From Leptodactylus fallax (Eukaryota; Chordata; Amphibia; Anura; Leptodactylidae), in the NCBI GenBank assembly GCA_947044405.1, contig CAMRHE010000330.1, positions 1,240,001-1,304,000 of the forward strand: a stretch of DNA of 64,000 nucleotides, read 5' to 3'. The first letter of the stretch is position 1; each line of letters opens with the position of its first letter. The notes under the pieces were generated by a model that had not been told where the DNA came from, made no database searches, and saw only the letters and a list, made by a program, of their open reading frames with translations. The position numbers were made by a program, and so were the translations under genes. Of the stretch, positions 11,653 through 22,496 are shown piece after piece.

Positions 11653-12803
11653 AGTGCTACAGTTATCTTAATATTTTTCAGTGTAGTTCAATGTAAGGAA
11701 TTTTGGGATTAAAACTTTTCTAACAACGTTGTAAATATTTAGAGCTACTAAGAAATATCACCTCAAGTGAATCTTCTTTAAACCAAGATAAGAATCTGTC
11801 AATAAAATACCAGCAAAAAAAACCTGCATGTTTAACCTTAAAACTCATCTCAGCTGAACCACCGGGAGGCCTAATCCCTGATAAACAGATTGTCCATGTG
11901 AACTTTTATCTAAGTCCCACTGTATTGACGCCACGTTGAAATAATTCTTTCCATTTTATATTTGAGTGAGTGATAGAGCAGAGATATTTTGAGCCTTTAT
12001 TTTTGATTTTTTTTATTATTATTTTTGATTTTTGTTGTATGGCGCTCTTTGTTATTTTTTTACAAGTCACTCTTAACATGACGTAAGCGCAGTAAGCTCA
12101 CAAGCGCAAAGTGAAACACAATTTCCTGCTGGCTTCAGAAGAAATACATTAATCCACTGGATATTTTCCACAACAATATTATCTCTCCTGTGCAGGCTAT
12201 ATTTCTTGCATTCAGTTGAAAAGGAATAAAATCCCAAGAAATTTGTTTGAAAAGTATCACACTGAGAAGTGATAGGTAAACTGTCTGATATTCCAATCAA
12301 GACTTGCTTTCAGAATGCTTTTCATCACTGATGCAATAATTTCTACAGTATGAAGTGAGGACACACTTCCAATGCTCATTTCCATGCTTGAAGATTGCAC
12401 ATGTTGCCGTTATCAATGCCTTCATTTAAATAAGGACGAACGTCTCCATTGACTGCTGCGGTAAATGGAAAATGCTCACTCGGAAATTATTGACAGAAAG
12501 CATCACAACTCATCATTTTCCAGGACCTCAAGGACATGTCCACTTATTTGTCACAATAATATTCTCAACTTATAACATCTACATATAGTTCATCTATTTC
12601 TAGCCGTAAGCAAAAATTCACGAGCCTCCACCCAAGGATAAAAAAAAATGTCCTGATAAGTCTTGTAAAACTTTGTCCAGCCATTACATAATTTGTTACT
12701 TACATGGATAAAAGATGGGGGGCAATGTAATGATTTCTGCTACGTTGCCCATAGTCGTTGTCATCCAGCTTTTTAAAGAGCCTGAGTGGAACAAAATCCT
12801 GCC
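11653..12803. other. Unassigned stretch
   Basis: No supported gene. 12300-12660 is repeat-poor with balanced composition; the rest is T-rich around 11990-12060. Confidence 0.35.
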
Positions 12804-13094
12804 TTAGGCTACAACCCCACGTAGCAAGCAACAGCTAAAAAGCGGTTTTTCCCACAGCACTTTTCACAGAAAGTCTGCAAAGTTTTCCTCTGCGGACTTT
12901 CTGCTTAAATTATACCTGTATGGAAACCGCCAGCGTTTCCGTAGGTATAATTGACATGCTGCGATTTCCAAAAACGTGACAGTGGGGGTATTTTTCTGTA
13001 ATGTGTGGATGGAATTCACTAGTCCACTTTGCAGGGACTGTAAAACGCAGCGTTTTTCGCCACGGCGTTTACGCCACATGGGACCCCTGCCTTA
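12804..13094. mobile_element. Short element, copy of the CCCCACGTAGC family
   Basis: Left ggctacaaccccacgtagca. Body words ttttcacagaaagtctgcaa, tgacatgctgcgatttccaa and cactttgcagggactgtaaa match the 7.03 kb element in inverse orientation and the 37.9 kb element in the same orientation. The right end ggacccctgccttac is degraded. Confidence 0.7.
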
Positions 13095-13248
13095 CATACA
13101 TTACTGTGCAAAAGTACTCTATACTCTAAAAAACAGAAGTGAGTCAAAGCTTATTAAAACTGTCTTATTGGCACTTTCCGTACAAAGTCTCTGTCTACTC
13201 AGTCACTGATGTGCAGGTATGAATGTGTTAACTGAGTTCAAGAAAAAA

Positions 13249-13660
13249 ATGGCTGCCACACTTGTGATTTGCCAGAAAGAAGTGCAGTTATTTGTTTTTT
13301 TGTGATCTAAAGGTACGTCTGGTGCTGATATTTATCGAAGACTTTGTGCACAGTATAGAGAAAGTGTTTTGTCGTGAACAAGTGTATGAATGGATAGAGA
13401 AAATCAAAGACGATCGCACAAGTGCTAGCCAATCGGAAGGAGCTGGGCGGCCGACCATGTCCACGACTGATGATAACATTGAGCGTGCATGTGAACTGAT
13501 TCTGTTAGATAGATGAGTGAAGGTGGATTATCTGAAAAAGGCATGCGAGAAGGAAGATTCTATTCTGATGAAGAGTTTTGTGGCTTGCAGCTTAGCCTAA
13601 AACATTTTTTTAATGAGAGAAAAGAAAAATATGTTGAAAAGCAGGCGTACCTTATCCCTG
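13249..13660 (+). pseudogene. mariner-like transposase relic with N- and C-terminal pieces
   Basis: An ATG at 13249 opens a frame that reads VQLFVFL, a TGA at 13303 (probably an old TGG), then SKGTSGADIYRRLCAQYRES to about 13371. A one-base shift leads into the frame reading CREQVYEWIEKIKDD and GAGRPTMSTTDDNIERACEL. This is the mariner N-terminal double helix-turn-helix region ending in the GRP linker. After 13512 another frame reads GRFYSDEE, then HFFNERKEKYVEK, resembling the last residues of mariner transposases. The whole catalytic domain with its DDD triad is missing. Full mariner transposases are about 340 residues; here about 130 codons remain. A 31-bp minisatellite begins directly downstream. 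Seen: stop, shift, motifs. Inferred: an internal deletion. Confidence 0.65.
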
Positions 13661-13669
13661 TACTGCAAA

Positions 13670-14245
13670 ATCACTCTATTAACCCTATACAGTGACATCA
13701 CTGTGTGCACTACTGCTGTACTGTGACATCACTGTATAACTTATCCCTGTACTGTGACATCACTGTGTTTATTATCCCTGTACTGTGACATCACTGTGTT
13801 TATTATCCCTGTACTGTGATATCACTGTGTTTATTATCGCTGTACTGTGACATCACTGTAATTTATCCCTTTACTGTGGCATCACTGTGTTTATTATCCC
13901 TGTACTGTGACATCACTGTGTTTATTATCCCTGTACTGTGGCATCACTGTGTTTATTATCCCTGTACTGTGACATCACTGTGTTTATTATCCCTGTACTG
14001 TGACATCACTGTGTGCATTATCCCTGTACTGTGACATCACTGTGTTTATTATCCCTGTACTGTGACATCACTGTGTTTATTATCCCTGTACTGTGGCATC
14101 ACTGTGTTTATTGTCCCTGTACTGTGACATCACTGTGTTTATTATCCCTGTACTGTGACATCACTGTGTGCATTATCCCTGTACTGTGACATCACTGTGT
14201 TTATTATCCCTGTACTGTAACATCACTGTGTGCTTCTCTGTAAAG
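13670..14245. repeat. 31-bp minisatellite, about 18 units
   Basis: Unit tactgtgacatcactgtgtt plus tattatccctg repeats every 31 bp from about 13689 to about 14240, with a few variants (tactgtggc, gtgtgcatta, gtaattta). The repetitive open frame at 13816-14034 is a consequence of the array and not a gene. Both flanks decay into partial units. Confidence 0.95.
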
Positions 14246-15268
14246 TCACTCTGTATGTTATCCCTATTTATAAAGGAAAACATAAGAAATAACCGTACAC
14301 TTTTCACGTTATGTCCCTGAGTAGGGCTTTGCAACATTGACTTTCTTCCGGCTTCCTACTGTACCACGTAGTAAGAGGTGGACTGGGGTCCAGTCCAAGA
14401 TTGCAGTGCCCACATGTTCTGTATTCTAGAAAATCTGATAGGCTGGCGCACTACTGGTTTCAGGCTCTCTCCATATATATGCTGCATAAAGACATACACT
14501 ATATTATATCTAATTTGATTACTATTATTAATATTCTTGTAGCCATCCCCAGAAATTCATTATCATTCATGACTGTTATCAAATAATAGCGAGGACTGAT
14601 CCCTCTTGTTTATGTAGTAATGTAAGAGAGTTCTCAAACCTTCAATTCTCTCCATCAGCCCATCGTCCCTATAGCAGACATATAAATGATATATGCATAT
14701 CCCCGCACTTATGAAGCTGAGCCTGACGATTATAATCTACCTGCTGGTAAATTGAAAACCACTATTGGAAAACTTATTACATTGTTCAGAGTTGAGACAA
14801 ATTAACAGTCATTGTGAAGGCAGAATATCATATTCCAATCTGCCTTTCTGAAGCACATAATAAATCTTCATCAGTGGTCCATAACACCTCCAAAATACTG
14901 AGGAGTAATTACCATACGTTATAATGGGATCACGTGGAACAGCTTCACCTGAAAGTCTAAGACGCGAAAAAGACCCAAAATGTGGATGAATTTGTGAAAA
15001 AGACCCAAAATGTGGATGAATTCTAAGAAATCTAAAGCACCCAGTGTGAAATCCTAAATCACGAAGGTCTCTCCTTATCTGGCAAGGGGACCTTTAGGCA
15101 CTAGGACCCAAATGCAATTGTTATATCTGCACCCCATACAGTTACACTGCTGGTCTCAGTCAATTGCAACAATTTATTTACATTGTTACATTGTATTTAT
15201 CCTTCAGAACACAGGGGACCTCAGACAAATATCCCACTGGCTTCAATCCCTATTATGCCAACCACGTT
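14246..15268. other. Unassigned stretch with a small direct duplication
   Basis: No gene. At about 14966-15022 the word gtgaaaaagacccaaaatgt plus ggatgaatt occurs twice in direct tandem. The remainder shows no recognised repeat. Confidence 0.4.
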
Positions 15269-15499
15269 TTAGGCTGAGGCCCCACGTTGCAGAAACGCAG
15301 CTCTTTTTGTTACAGAGTTCTCTGCAGATTTTTGAGCCAAAGCCTAAAATGGCTACAAAAGGAATGGGAAATACTATATATAGGAAGCTCTTAAAGTTCT
15401 CCCTTCTGCTCAATCCACTCCTGGCTTTGGCTCAAAAAAACTGTAGCAAAATCTTCAACAAAAAAAGCTGCATTTCCGCAACGTGGGGCTTCAGCCTTA
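15269..15499. mobile_element. Short element with GGCTGAGGCCCCACGTTGC ends, first copy
   Basis: Left taggctgaggccccacgttg and right caacgtggggcttcagccta-type end (caacgtggggcttcagcctt) are inverted. Inner words ttgagccaaagcc and ggctttggctcaa also pair, and agaaggg and ctcaatccactcctg lie between. Partner copies: 15516-15694 and 28085-28238. Confidence 0.8.
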
Positions 15500-15515
15500 A
15501 AGGGGTTTTCCCATC

Positions 15516-15694
15516 TAAGGCTGAGGCCCCGCATTGCAGAAACACAGCTTTTTTTTGTGCGAAAGTCAGGAGTGGATACAGAAGGAATGGGAAATATATA
15601 GGAAGTTCTTATACTTCTTCCTTCTGCTCAATCCACTCCTGGCTTTGGCTCAAAAAACTGCAGCAAAATCTGCAACAAAAAAAAGCTGTGTTTC
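15516..15694. mobile_element. Second copy of the GGCTGAGGCCCC element, right end lost
   Basis: Left taaggctgaggccccgcatt, then a body like that of its neighbour (caggagtggat against atccactcctgg). It runs out after aaaagctgtgtttct, exactly where LINE coding sequence begins, so the right terminus was removed or displaced by the LINE. The 17 bp between the two copies reads aaaggggttttcccatct, the end of a TTAA-type element. Confidence 0.75.
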
Positions 15695-16232
15695 TACTCG
15701 GTAGTGGCATCAGCCATCTTCTTTGGAGTGGCCTGCTGGGGGAGCAGTATATCAACCAGGGATAGAAATAAACTTGACAAGCTGATTAGAAGGGCCAGCT
15801 CTGTCCTGGGGAGCCCCCTGGACCCAGTGCAGGTGGTGGGTGACAGAAGGATACTGTCCGTGGTGAGCTCCATGCAGAAGAAGAAGTCCCATCCCATGCA
15901 TGAGACTGTGATCGCGCTGAGCAGTACTGTCAGTGACCGACTGCTCCACCCTAGGTGTGAGAAGGAGCGCTATCGGAAGTCTTTCCTCCCCACCGCGGTT
16001 AGGCTGTACAACCAACACCGACCTAAGCGGAGATCATTACATACAGAGAACTGAAATATCTCTCCCTGTTAAATCCCCCTCCCCCCTCTGCTACGTCCTA
16101 TCTGTCTGTCGGCTATCAATGTAATGCCTCTCACCTTGGAACATTCCTGTACATGTTGTATTTGTATTTGTATCTGCTTATCTTTGCTGCTGTAACACAC
16201 TGAATTTCCCCATTGTGGGACTATTAAAGGAC

Positions 16233-16265
<33 letters not shown>
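15695..16265 (+). pseudogene. 5'-truncated LINE (Rex1/L2-like) with ORF2 C-terminus and ATT tail
   Basis: The frame 15695-16054 reads YSVVASAIFFGVACWG, then LDKLIRRASSVLG, then LLHPRCEKERYRKSFLPTA and VRLYNQH, ending in TGA. This is the C-terminal region after the reverse-transcriptase domain in CR1-group LINEs such as Rex1 and L2. It is uninterrupted over 120 codons, so the insertion is fairly young. The 3' UTR ends with tttccccattgtgggactat followed by (ATT)n at about 16234-16265, the kind of tail used for target-primed reverse transcription in this group. The rest of ORF2, including the catalytic YADD region and the endonuclease, is absent through 5' truncation. The insertion abuts a short DNA element upstream. 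Confidence 0.8.
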
Positions 16266-16266
<1 letters not shown>

Positions 16267-16640
16267 AAAGGGGTTTTCCCATGTAAGCAAGTTATTCCCT
16301 ATCCTGTGGGTTTTTCTCTGATCTCTGATCCTGGTGACCTATACATAGGTTAGGTCACCAATATGATATCAATGGGTTTTTGACACCCAGCACCCCCACC
16401 AATGGCCTGTTCGAAACATTCATTTTATGGCAGCTGTGCTTGGTATTGCAACTCTGTCCCATTTACTTAAATAGGACTGAACTGCACACAGGCCATGTGA
16501 CAGGTAAACCTGACGTCACAGATCTGTGAAGTGGAAGCAGTCCTTGTCTGATCACAGTAGTCTGGCCACACTAGATAGGCAGGGGTGTCAGTAGTAGGAC
16601 CCCTGCTGATCCATTGGGTTAGCTCTATAATATATGAGCT
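16262..16640. mobile_element. Partial TTAA-type element next to the LINE tail
   Basis: Begins taataaaggggttttcccat, then ttattccctatcctgtgg, tcaatgggtttttgacaccc and ctgtgcttggtattgcaact. These words recur in the group at 30.0-30.7 and 35.2-35.5 kb. Right end not found. Non-coding. Confidence 0.5.
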
Positions 16641-17247
16641 GATGACTCTACCTTAGTACTGTACTACACCTGATATCCTAATGTATCCTATCACTGTCAT
16701 ATACTGTAATATATGGAAGCTAGAAGTGTGTATTGAAGTAGATTAACCTGCAAGAAATGAAGACAATCTACTGAAATGAAGACATCTCAAGACAAATGAA
16801 GATCACGTATAATTAGAAAACCCAGGATAGAACCTTTCCATCCTGTGAATATTTGCTCAGACAATGAGAATTATTTACACAGACTCCTGGGGACGCACCT
16901 AGGAAATCAGAAGACTTCAGGAATTTGCTACTTTATGGATTAATTCACCTTTTACACTAAATAAGTATCTTCAGTTTAGAAACACTTGACACAAAGTAGT
17001 AGGGGATTGTAAGAATAGTGATGTCCTAATAGACGGTTATTAAAGAGCAAGGCAATATTGTAGCCAAAAAATACAGCATGAAAACTTGCATACTGAGATT
17101 CGGTGCGGTAGTATAGAATGAGTTGCAGACAAGACAACTAAATCTATAGACTATAGGCTCAATGGTTAATTGGTATCCTGAACTTCTTTGAGGTATAGGC
17201 GGTGCATATATAGAACCCATTCCGGTAGTTAAAACCTATATAATAAG
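16641..17247. other. Unassigned stretch
   Basis: No gene and no clear repeat ends. Confidence 0.35.
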
Positions 17248-17572
17248 GTTCAATGCACTCTCCTTTATGGTGAAGTTAGTGTTCCATTTATCAGTGTATT
17301 ATCAATAGAACCCAAACATTAAGAATTCAGACAAATTGATAAAGAATCTGCTTGCAATTGGACGTTTCGACCCAGGTGGGCCTTCTGCAGCATATCCCTG
17401 TGTAGCTCAGAATGAGCGTGCCTCATGCCTACAGAGATACGGTGAGGAAGGTCCGCCTGGGCCGAAACGTCCAATTGCAAGCAGTTTTCACTATATCAAT
17501 TTGTCTGAATTCTTAATGCCTGGCTTCTATTGATGAAACACTAAATTCGCCATAAAGGAGAGTGCATTGAAC
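17248..17572. repeat. 325-bp foldback containing ggacgtttcg
   Basis: Left gttcaatgcactctccttta pairs with right taaaggagagtgcattgaac. The pairing continues through ttaagaattcagacaaattg and ctgcttgcaattggacgttt towards a centre near 17410, with a few gaps. Both arms carry gtttcg next to a ccca/gggc word. A similar architecture is seen at 37529-37826. No TTAA ends and no coding frame. Confidence 0.8.
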
Positions 17573-18280
17573 ATGTAAGAAATAAAAGAAACTTGGGAGA
17601 AGAATCATAGCTATGGCATCACCTTTAATTCATGGACTTATCACAGTACAGACTCTGATAGCACAGGATATGTCATAGATGTCCAGTTGATGGGGGTTCA
17701 ATCACTGTGGCTCATACCGATCACTTGAGGTGTGACAGTGGTGCTAGAAAAGCATCATGCCAATAAGACTTCTTATAGGACCAATTCACCAATCCTGAAA
17801 TCCATATGGTTGGCCATAGAGTATAACGGTTGACCATGCAACCGTGACCACAGTGGGGAATTCTAAGTGGAAGTAATAGAATACCAAGTGACATAGCAGT
17901 TACGTAGGACCATTGACACTTTGTACTATAGTTGAGAGTTGACATAGAATTAAACAGTATGTAACTAGAAAAATGGTGATGAAACAAGCCCCAGTACCTA
18001 GGAGTGGAGAGTCTTACAATCACACCCTCATACCATTATTTTTGTGAAACTGGCCATCATTTGCACAAAAATCACATTTTTACAGATATACTTTGTGGCG
18101 TGCCTGGACCTGGATGAGCTGTGTTTCAAACTTTGCCTCTCTGTAAAACCCTGTCCAGCCCAGCTCCCTGCAATGGATTGACATCCTCTCTGCTTTCCTG
18201 GCCCTTGATAGAGCTTGTGAAGCAGCTAAAACCCTCCCAGAATTCAAGGGAATATTGTACCAGCAATCAGCCCTCTATTC
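17573..18280. other. Unassigned stretch
   Basis: No gene seen. The open frame at 18121-18414 runs into the tandem array and is not supported. Confidence 0.35.
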
Positions 18281-18840
18281 AGGGGTGTCACAAGCAAACA
18301 CTGGCCTCCATATCAAACTTTCGACTGGGGCCCCCCAGCCCCCACAACGTATATTGCCCTTTCCTGGCCCCTACACAGTATAACACCCTCTTTACCAGTC
18401 TTTACACGGTATAAAGCCCTCTTTACTAGTGCCCACACAGTATAAAGCCCCATTTACTGGCCCAAACATGGTATAACGCCCCATTTGCTGTTCTCCATAT
18501 GGTATACTGCCCCAGTTACTGGTCCCCATGTGGTATAATGCCCTCTTTACTGGCCCCCACACAGTATAACATCCCCTTTACCAGTCTTTACACGGTATAA
18601 AGTCCTCTTTACCAGTGCCCACACAGTATAAAGCCCCATTTACTGGCCCACACATGGTATAACGCCCCATTTACTCTTCCCCATATGGTATACTGCCAGC
18701 GTTACTGGTCCCCATGTAGTATAATGCCCTCTTTACTGGCCTCCACACAGTATAACACCCCTTTTACTGGCCCTGAATGGTATAACTCCCCCCCTTTACT
18801 GGCCCTATATGATATAAACACCTACTTACTTACCCCCACC
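18280..18840. repeat. 31-bp minisatellite in 186-bp higher-order units
   Basis: Units of about 31 bp of the type cacacagtataatgcccctt plus tactggcccc fill the segment. The variant order is itself repeated. A block starting tttaccagtctttacacggt at 18391 recurs at 18577 (offset 186 bp, six units) with the same succession of variants: cacggtataaag, cacacagtataaag, catggtataacg, atatggtatactg, catgtggtataatg. Related arrays lie at 25629-25920 (opposite strand) and 34031-34396. The left flank caggggtgtcacaagcaaac may be the end of a carrier element. Confidence 0.85.
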
Positions 18841-19779
18841 AAGGTAAGACACACAGATAGTTGTACAGACAGCCAGAGAACAAATTGCCCAGCAAGTTCC
18901 TTCTGATATTTCAACTTTTTAGAAAAACTCAGATACCCTTTAAAGGGGAAACAAGTTAGACTTCAGGAGGAACAGACAACTATGTCTGGCCTTGGGAAAA
19001 AGTTACAGCTCTTGGACCCTCTCATTGATGGCAGAACCCTCAGATATGCCATCAATTCTGTCATTTCTAATGATTGTTGAGTATAATCTCAGTATAAACA
19101 CAGGCAAACTCTACAATGATATGATATGCGCACTTGCAGCCAAATATTCCGCTAGACATTGTATCACTTTGCCATGCTTTGCATTTGAAACAGATTTTTA
19201 TCCCTCTCCATAAATCTCGATTATCTGACTGCACTGGAGAGAAATGCTCCATATTTGCTCAGGAGTTTCTTTAATCTGCAGTTTTAAGCACCTTGTTTAC
19301 ACGGCCTCTATAAATGTGTACTGATAACTCAGCATTTAGCGGACATGATAATTGATGAAGTCGTGTTTGATTACTAATAGCATGATGATGATGTTACCAG
19401 ATCTTGTGTGTAAGTGGATATAACCCCTCTTTTTCATTGTTATTATGATAGGACTGTAACAGCTCTCCAGGGGACTATAACCTGTACAATAGATTAAAAC
19501 CTAGTTAAATGATTTTTTTTCAGCCTGGCAGAACACCAAACTCCGAGGCTATGTAATCTGTGAATTATAGGGCACTTGCCAGCCGTGTGTGACAAGAAAA
19601 GTGTGCAGTGTGCCGGCTGATTTAGGAAGTGTGCAAGGAAAATCAAATAGCTTTGTCCTGATCCTATGGGAGTGCATTAGAAGGAAAATCTGCTAGTAAA
19701 TACAAGATTTAGTTCATAAATAATTAAGGAGGAGAGTTTAAGAGGATGCACGAAAGAAGACATTGCTCATCTCTTCATA
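18841..19779. other. Unassigned; 19300-19750 repeat-poor
   Basis: No gene or repeat recognised. The 19300-19750 part has balanced composition with AT-rich homeodomain-like words such as ttaatt and taattgatg, and no transposon ends. Conservation cannot be judged from one sequence. Confidence 0.3.
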
Positions 19780-20260
19780 TACAGTACCGTGCAAAAGTTT
19801 TAGACTGGTGCAAAAATAGAAGTGTTAATAGTTTATTTTTGTCAATTAACAAGATGAAGTGTGACCTTTGCCTTTTGGAGGAGGAGTCCTGGAAGTGATG
19901 ATCTGGCCCCCACAGATATAGCCCTGATCTCATCATCATCCAGTCTGTCTGGGATTGCATGAAGAGACAGAAGGATTGGAGTAAGCCTACATCCACAAAA
20001 GATCTGTGCTTAGTTCTCCAAGATGGCGGGAACAACCTCCCCGCCGAGTTCTGCCAAAAACTGTCTACAAGTGCCGAGAAGAATTGCTGGAGGCAAAGGG
20101 CAAAGGTCACACCAAATATTGATGGGATTTAGATTTCTCTTTTCTTCATTCACTTCATTTTGTTAATTGACAAAAATAAACTAATAATGCTATTTGTGAA
20201 AGCTTTCTTACTTTGCAGAATTTTTTACATACCTGCCTAAAAGTTTTGCATAGCATTGTA
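19780..20260 (+). mobile_element. Deletion-derived Tc1-like element with transposase C-terminus
   Basis: Left tacagtaccgtgcaaaagtt and right (reverse complement) tacaatgctatgcaaaactt are inverted termini with TA at both ends. The inversion extends about 90 bp to tttatttttgtcaattaaca. Between them on the plus strand the sequence reads SPDLIIIQSVWD, then MKRQKDW, KPTSTKDLCLVLQDGGNNLPAEFCQKL, the end of a Tc1 DDE domain. The third catalytic acid reads Q, and everything upstream of this motif is missing. This is a non-autonomous deletion product, not a gene. Family naming beyond Tc1-like is not attempted. Confidence 0.8.
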
Positions 20261-20457
20261 GATTCTTAGAGATTTAACCTTCTTCCCACAAATAATAGTC
20301 TACTGTGACCACTATCCTTGTGTAAACATCTATTTCCAAGATACATCAGCAACATTATAGAGAAAATAGATGGTTATTTGGTTAAGAAATGTGTAGTCAT
20401 TATCCATGTGATACATGTAAGATCCAACCACTAGCACCCAGCCTCATCTTTCACAAC

Positions 20458-20833
20458 AAAGGATAGGGGATAAGTGTCAGGTCTCTGGGAGTGTCTGACC
20501 ACCGGGTCCCCCAGTGACCAGGAGAATGAAAGTCCCCCATGTCGTCTCCTCCTCATGAATGTAGCGCCAATGTGTTTGTATGACTGGCACTCCATTTACT
20601 GCTATGGGGCTGCTGGGACTGGAATCTCCGGCATTGCTGGTGGTTCTATAGCAGTGAATGGAGCTCTGGTCATGCAAGCACAGCTCCATTCACAAAGAAG
20701 ATGCATGATGGACTTTTGGTCTACTTTTCTCCTGATCACTGGTGGTCTGAGCAGTCAGGCATCCAGCAATATGACACTTATCCCCTATCCTGTGGATAGG
20801 GGATAGGTGTCCTTAATGGGAAGACCCCTTTAA
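20458..20833. mobile_element. TTAA-type element with inverted body, right end present
   Basis: Right end gaagacccctttaa, preceded by tatcccctatcctgtggataggggata. The left begins at aggataggggataagtgtca without the outer terminus. The body is a long imperfect palindrome (tccatttactgctatggg against ctatagcagtgaatgga). The 110-residue plus frame at 20474-20806 and the opposite minus frame arise from that palindrome and are not genes. Confidence 0.65.
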
Positions 20834-22496
20834 AGGTATCAATATTAGTGCCATATATGAGAAAATACATGTTGTACATGTTCTTGTAACTGAGAGGGCC
20901 CCCTCAACCTCTGGGCCCCATGCACCGCTATAGTTATGTTGTAAAGCATCGGACATTGTACAGCGCCATGCTTGTTATCACATACACTTGAGCCACTGAC
21001 TGAGCAATGAATAGACTATGCGACTGATGGCTTGTAAGGTTTGTTGCTTCTTGAAACGCCTTATTCATGGGGGCCACAGGGGTCCCTAATCTGCAATTGA
21101 AGACCTATTCTAAAGAAAGAACCCTTTTCGTAGACTCAAAAAATCCAATTCTTGACAGAGGTCCCTTTGGAATACCAACTTAATTGAGATGTCTCAACCT
21201 TAAAAGCTAAGGTAATTTGACATATAGGCCTTGAGAGTCTGAGCGTAACCTTTACCTGATAGGTGCCGGTTGCTATTCTCTTTCTCAATGACATAATACA
21301 CGTTAACAGAATGTGTTATAGGGGTTGTATAAGATTTGGAAACTATGGCGTAAATAGCATAACTGTTGTCCATGGTCTTTCAGGCAAATTCATTTAAGCT
21401 GCAGTACCGGATGTAGTCAACAGACATGTACAGCGCTGTTTTCTAAGAAAGCAGATTTTCTCACACAACCACAGGCACAGAACAGACCTGAATGGGTTGC
21501 CCTATTTGTTCACAGCAGAGTTTGCTCCAATGCATTATCCATTAGCATGAGTGCCAATGACTACTGGCAGCAGTTATCTAGACACAGGCATCCTTATCTT
21601 GTTGTTTGTAACCTTGTTTTCTAGGATACTTAGTCTTCCTCCTATTCTATTCCTTCCTCTTGTTTTCTCCCGCTTCCAACCTTTCACACCATATCCTGGC
21701 TGTGTATTAATCTTCTTCACTCCACATTTACATCTGGAGTTCCTGCTCCTGGTGTCTGCCGCAGAGACAGCTTTGGTCACTCTGTGTATTTATCACAGAT
21801 TGAGAAAATTTCATCACCATCTATTGTCTTGAGAGAAAAAAATGCTTGACGTGTTGACAGGCGAGTCTCTTTAACCTGAGATCCATTTACCCTTATCTGT
21901 CTCACTGTGCTTCTCCAGTCTGACTGAACAAGTTCCAAATCAATGATTCATTTATTTTGTGGTTCACTGTGTCCCTTTTCTTGCTCAAATTCATTTACTA
22001 TCTTGAGCTGGTGACTTGTGCTGTTTAGTTCTTGTAATGTATTAGAATAGTCGCTGACCTCTGTCATCTACAAGTCAAGAACGTCTGTGGAAATGCAGAG
22101 GCGCCATGGTTAAGAGAACAATGTGCCTGCTGAAGAACTGTACAGGCTGAACATTTTATCTCCTGTTTATCCAGGTATTTAGGAGGATTTTTTTTTTAAA
22201 GGGATGGTGACATATAATGTTTATTTGTTAGCATCAAACTTGCAGAGCAATTACTTAGAAGCATCATCTATAACAGAATTTCTAATATAAGGTTTTATGT
22301 TTATATCAGAGGATAGTGTCATAGACTATAAAGACCGCCGTAGTATAATTCCTGCACGACTGGAGGACACCCTTAAAGTGTATCCACGTTCATAAATGAA
22401 TAGGATAGGAGAATATAAGAAATGTTAAGATATATCTTATTAAAGAAATATGTTTCATTCTCCACTTATCACACTGAGCTACTTTTAACAAAGAAA
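20834..22496. other. Unassigned stretch
   Basis: No supported gene or repeat. The 93-residue frame at 21551-21832 is hydrophobic but shows no family resemblance and no surrounding exon structure. Confidence 0.35.

Noticed and set aside
13816..14034. Repetitive 72-residue frame suggesting a repeat protein
   Set aside because: It is the translation of a 31-bp minisatellite whose unit length is not a multiple of three; other frames are similarly open.
15112..15765. 217-residue open frame, the longest in the window
   Set aside because: It runs through two copies of a short DNA element and into LINE sequence; similar peptides appear twice because the element is duplicated. Not a gene.
18280..18840. 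CRISPR-like array because of regular spacing
   Set aside because: Contiguous tandem units without unique spacers, in vertebrate DNA.
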